A stretch of 64,000 nt of DNA from Flavobacterium plurextorum (lineage in GTDB: Bacteria; Bacteroidota; Bacteroidia; Flavobacteriales; Flavobacteriaceae), in NCBI RefSeq assembly GCF_002217395.1, contig NZ_MUHD01000022.1, positions 9,068 through 73,067 of the forward strand. Reading direction: 5' to 3'. Each line of letters starts with the position of its first letter. The first letter of the stretch is position 1. Under the pieces are notes generated by a model. That model saw only the letters and a program-made list of their open reading frames with translations, was not told where the DNA came from and did not search any database. Shown piece after piece: positions 62,048-64,000 of the stretch. A program made the position numbers and the translations under genes.

Positions 62048-63841
62048 TTAGTTTCCAAAAACCCAGTCATTTACTAATTTCCCATTGCTTCCGTCAATAA
62101 ATGTCTGCCAGATTGGCCAAAATTGTCTTTTATCTGGATTTACTCCGGCTTTGTATAAAGTGGTTATTTTATTATCCTCCAGCTTATCCCAGCTTTTTGA
62201 AGTATAACCTACTGGAATCTGAGTTTCACCACGATTTAAACCATAAATATCCAGTGTAAATCCATCATCTTGGTATTTATAATACAATGTTTTTGGTACA
62301 TCTTGATATTTACCAGTGCGCGCTTTCAGCTCAGTCATTTTAACCTTAGCTTCGTCAAGTTTAGTTTTTAGCAAATTCCAACGGATTAATGCATATTTAC
62401 GCTCTAATTCTCCTGTAAATTCTAATTTATTTTCCTCAACAATTGCATTCATCATTGCATCTTTGCTTGTTAAAGCATCTACATAAGCATCTACTTTTAC
62501 AGCCTGATTTGCTGGTGCAAATGCTCTGCGGCGAATTTCTTTTAGGTAAACTGCAGCAGATCCTGCTCCTTCTAACTCATTAGCCGCTTCAGCCGCAATT
62601 AAAAGTACTTCTGCATAACGCATATAAATTTTGTTTACACCATCGTCATTTGGTGCGCTGGCAATACGTTTCATCCATTCAAAACGATATTTACCAAAAT
62701 ACCAAGTCTGTAAATCTGTAAGTTCTTGTTTAGATTTTCCATTTACTGCAGCACCCCATTTATAAGGAACACAAGTTACATCTCTTCTTGTATCAACTTG
62801 ATCATAGTCATAAAAAACAAATGGCAATGGCCCGTTAACTCCTCCTTTATTAGCTCCCATAGCTTGAAATTGATCTATGGCATCATGTCTAACTGCAAAA
62901 GTAAACAGCATTCTTCCTCTAGAATCAGCAAAAGGAATTTCCCAAAGAGATTCTCCACCAGCAGTTGTATTTTCTTGATTGTATTTTCTCCACAGCCCTT
63001 CAAAAGTTGGTTCTAAACGTGCAGTTCCACTTGTAATAACCGAACGACATTCTTCTAGTGCTAACTTGTACATTGCAGCTACTGAAAGTTCTGGATCATT
63101 ACTTCTTCTTACTCCATCAGGATATTGCTGATAACCGCTTGCCATCATAGCTAATCTAGCTCTAAATCCTTTTACAAAAGCCTTATTTACACGTTCTGTA
63201 CTTGCAGTTGCAGAAGTCGCATTAGGCCACGCTACCAAAGTTGAAGCTTCTCCTAAATCAGCGATTAACTGCTTATAAATTTCATCACGACCCGTTTTAG
63301 GAATATAAATAGTGTTTGTAGAAACAGGCTCAAAACGCACTGGAACATCACCCCAGTTTCTAACTAAATCTGCATAGTAAATAGCACGTAATGTTAATGC
63401 TTCTCCCAACAACTGTCCCATTTCAGGGTTTGTAGAAGGATTACCATAGGCACGAATTCCTCTGATACATAAATTTGCACGCTCAATTCCTTCATACATC
63501 ATTGCCCAAGCATTTTTTGGCGAATTCATTTCCGTATTATCAGCCTTAGCATCATAAACTACTAAATCAGATTTAGCATTATCACTTGAAGAAGCCAAAA
63601 GCCACTCACTATCTGTGTTTAATCCTTGATAAGCTAAAAGTCTTCCTCTATAAGATTGTTCTTCTCCAAACGACACTTTTATTCCATCAACTGCTCCTTG
63701 TGCCAATCCTGGTGTAGAAAAAATAAGCTGTTCATCTAATGTTGACTGTGCAGGAGTATCAAAAAAATCATCGGCAGAATCCTGACAAGAAGTCAATAAA
63801 CCTGAGATAATTAAACCTGCTATTATTATTTTATGTTTCAT
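62048..63841 (-). CDS. SusD/RagB family surface glycan-binding lipoprotein
   Basis: A 597-residue outer-membrane lipoprotein with lipobox LLTSC (Cys19). The SusD core is all-helical with TPR-like repeats: DGIKVSFGEEQSYRGRLLAYQGLNTDSEW near the N-terminus and the C-terminal end GEQTQIPVGY-like loop. It forms the lid of a SusC channel and captures glycans for import. It lies 17 nt after the susC stop on the minus strand. Specificity unknown. Confidence 0.95.
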   Translation of the reverse strand: MKHKIIIAGLIISGLLTSCQDSADDFFDTPAQSTLDEQLIFSTPGLAQGAVDGIKVSFGEEQSYRGRLLAYQGLNTDSEWLLASSSDNAKSDLVVYDAKADNTEMNSPKNAWAMMYEGIERANLCIRGIRAYGNPSTNPEMGQLLGEALTLRAIYYADLVRNWGDVPVRFEPVSTNTIYIPKTGRDEIYKQLIADLGEASTLVAWPNATSATASTERVNKAFVKGFRARLAMMASGYQQYPDGVRRSNDPELSVAAMYKLALEECRSVITSGTARLEPTFEGLWRKYNQENTTAGGESLWEIPFADSRGRMLFTFAVRHDAIDQFQAMGANKGGVNGPLPFVFYDYDQVDTRRDVTCVPYKWGAAVNGKSKQELTDLQTWYFGKYRFEWMKRIASAPNDDGVNKIYMRYAEVLLIAAEAANELEGAGSAAVYLKEIRRRAFAPANQAVKVDAYVDALTSKDAMMNAIVEENKLEFTGELERKYALIRWNLLKTKLDEAKVKMTELKARTGKYQDVPKTLYYKYQDDGFTLDIYGLNRGETQIPVGYTSKSWDKLEDNKITTLYKAGVNPDKRQFWPIWQTFIDGSNGKLVNDWVFGN

Positions 63842-63858
63842 TTTGATAAATTTTAAAA

Positions 63859-64000
63859 TTAGAAATTAAGGTTTAAACCAAAAACCAATTGTCTGCTTCT
63901 CGGGTATGCTGAATAATCAACTCCCGGGGTTAGTGGTGTTTTTCTTTTTGTTGACACCTCAGGATCTGGACCAGAATAATTTGTAATTATAAAAACATTA
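63859..64000 (-). CDS. SusC/RagA TonB-linked outer-membrane protein, partial
   Basis: Only the last 46 residues lie in the window; the gene continues past 64000. On the minus strand the frame reads VFIITNYSGPDPEVSTKR, then TPLTPGVDYSAYPRSRQLVFGLNLNF and stop. The aromatic C-terminal strand ending in Phe and the preceding GVDYSAYPRSR are characteristic of SusC-type receptors. It starts the SusC-SusD-DUF4957 operon. Confidence 0.9.
   Translation of the reverse strand, partial: NVFIITNYSGPDPEVSTKRKTPLTPGVDYSAYPRSRQLVFGLNLNF

Overview
The window is AT-rich chromosomal DNA from a member of the Bacteroidota, most likely a Flavobacterium or close relative. The evidence is promoters of the TTG-N19-TAnnTTTG type, start codons with little or no Shine-Dalgarno sequence, a 6S-Flavo-like RNA, several Bacteroidota-specific families (DUF4290, DUF4199, DUF5686, START-like, SusC/SusD) and outer-membrane beta-barrels with N-terminal signals ending in AQ/NAQ. 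The genus call rests on recognised protein families, not on a search.

Layout. 0.1-5.4 kb: S41 peptidase, carB, rpmH and a TPR membrane protein. 5.6-10.7 kb: alpha/beta hydrolase, small GNAT-like protein, an anion symporter with its porin, and a Tyr/Trp- and TRP-repeat-rich exported protein. 11-14.5 kb: a TolC-HlyD-ABC-2 permease export operon without an ATPase gene. 14.6-25 kb: ABC-F protein, PepSY-like protein, GlmU-like nucleotidyltransferase, rpmE (type B), a plus-strand DUF4199/glycosyltransferase pair, a phosphohexomutase, an MsbA-like exporter and a DUF2971 protein. 25.2-30.8 kb: a minus-strand group of M23 peptidase, TonB-dependent receptor and two unknown proteins. 31-33.4 kb: coiled-coil protein, zapA, a 6S-like RNA and rny. 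33.4-38.3 kb: PAS histidine kinase, xerD and three small outer-membrane beta-barrels. 38.4-44.8 kb: aroQ, DUF5686 protein, CDF transporter, murA, DUF4290 and DUF493. 45-46.6 kb: an esterase-like hydrolase followed by an 86-bp tandem repeat array. 46.7-52.6 kb: AAA ATPase, recQ, fmt, HU, yqgE, class IV aminotransferase and START-like protein. 52.7 kb: tRNA-Met(CAT). 53-57.8 kb: GH130 enzyme, Crp/Fnr regulator, SugE-like SMR protein, and a divergent EamA transporter/Lrp regulator pair. 58-60.3 kb: a small accessory cluster (CHAT-like unknown protein, AraC regulator, tiny ferredoxin-like protein, pentapeptide-repeat protein). 60.4-64 kb: the end of a SusC/SusD polysaccharide utilisation locus, with susC cut by the window edge.

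Most of the window is housekeeping and no phage, insertion sequence, CRISPR array or known defence system was seen. The less ordinary content is non-coding or at residue level: four kinds of dispersed or tandem intergenic repeat (an 8-nt-phased CTAAG/CTTAG family, an 86-bp tandem array, CACAGATT inverted repeats and CCCGATA palindromes); a 6S RNA between zapA and rny; a MurA with Asp where the fosfomycin-target Cys normally sits; a CarB without its C-terminal allosteric domain; and a small protein that reads like a CHAT/caspase fold without its catalytic dyad. Five promoters in the window share an exact 19-nt spacer, and promoter or terminator positions led me to correct several gene starts.
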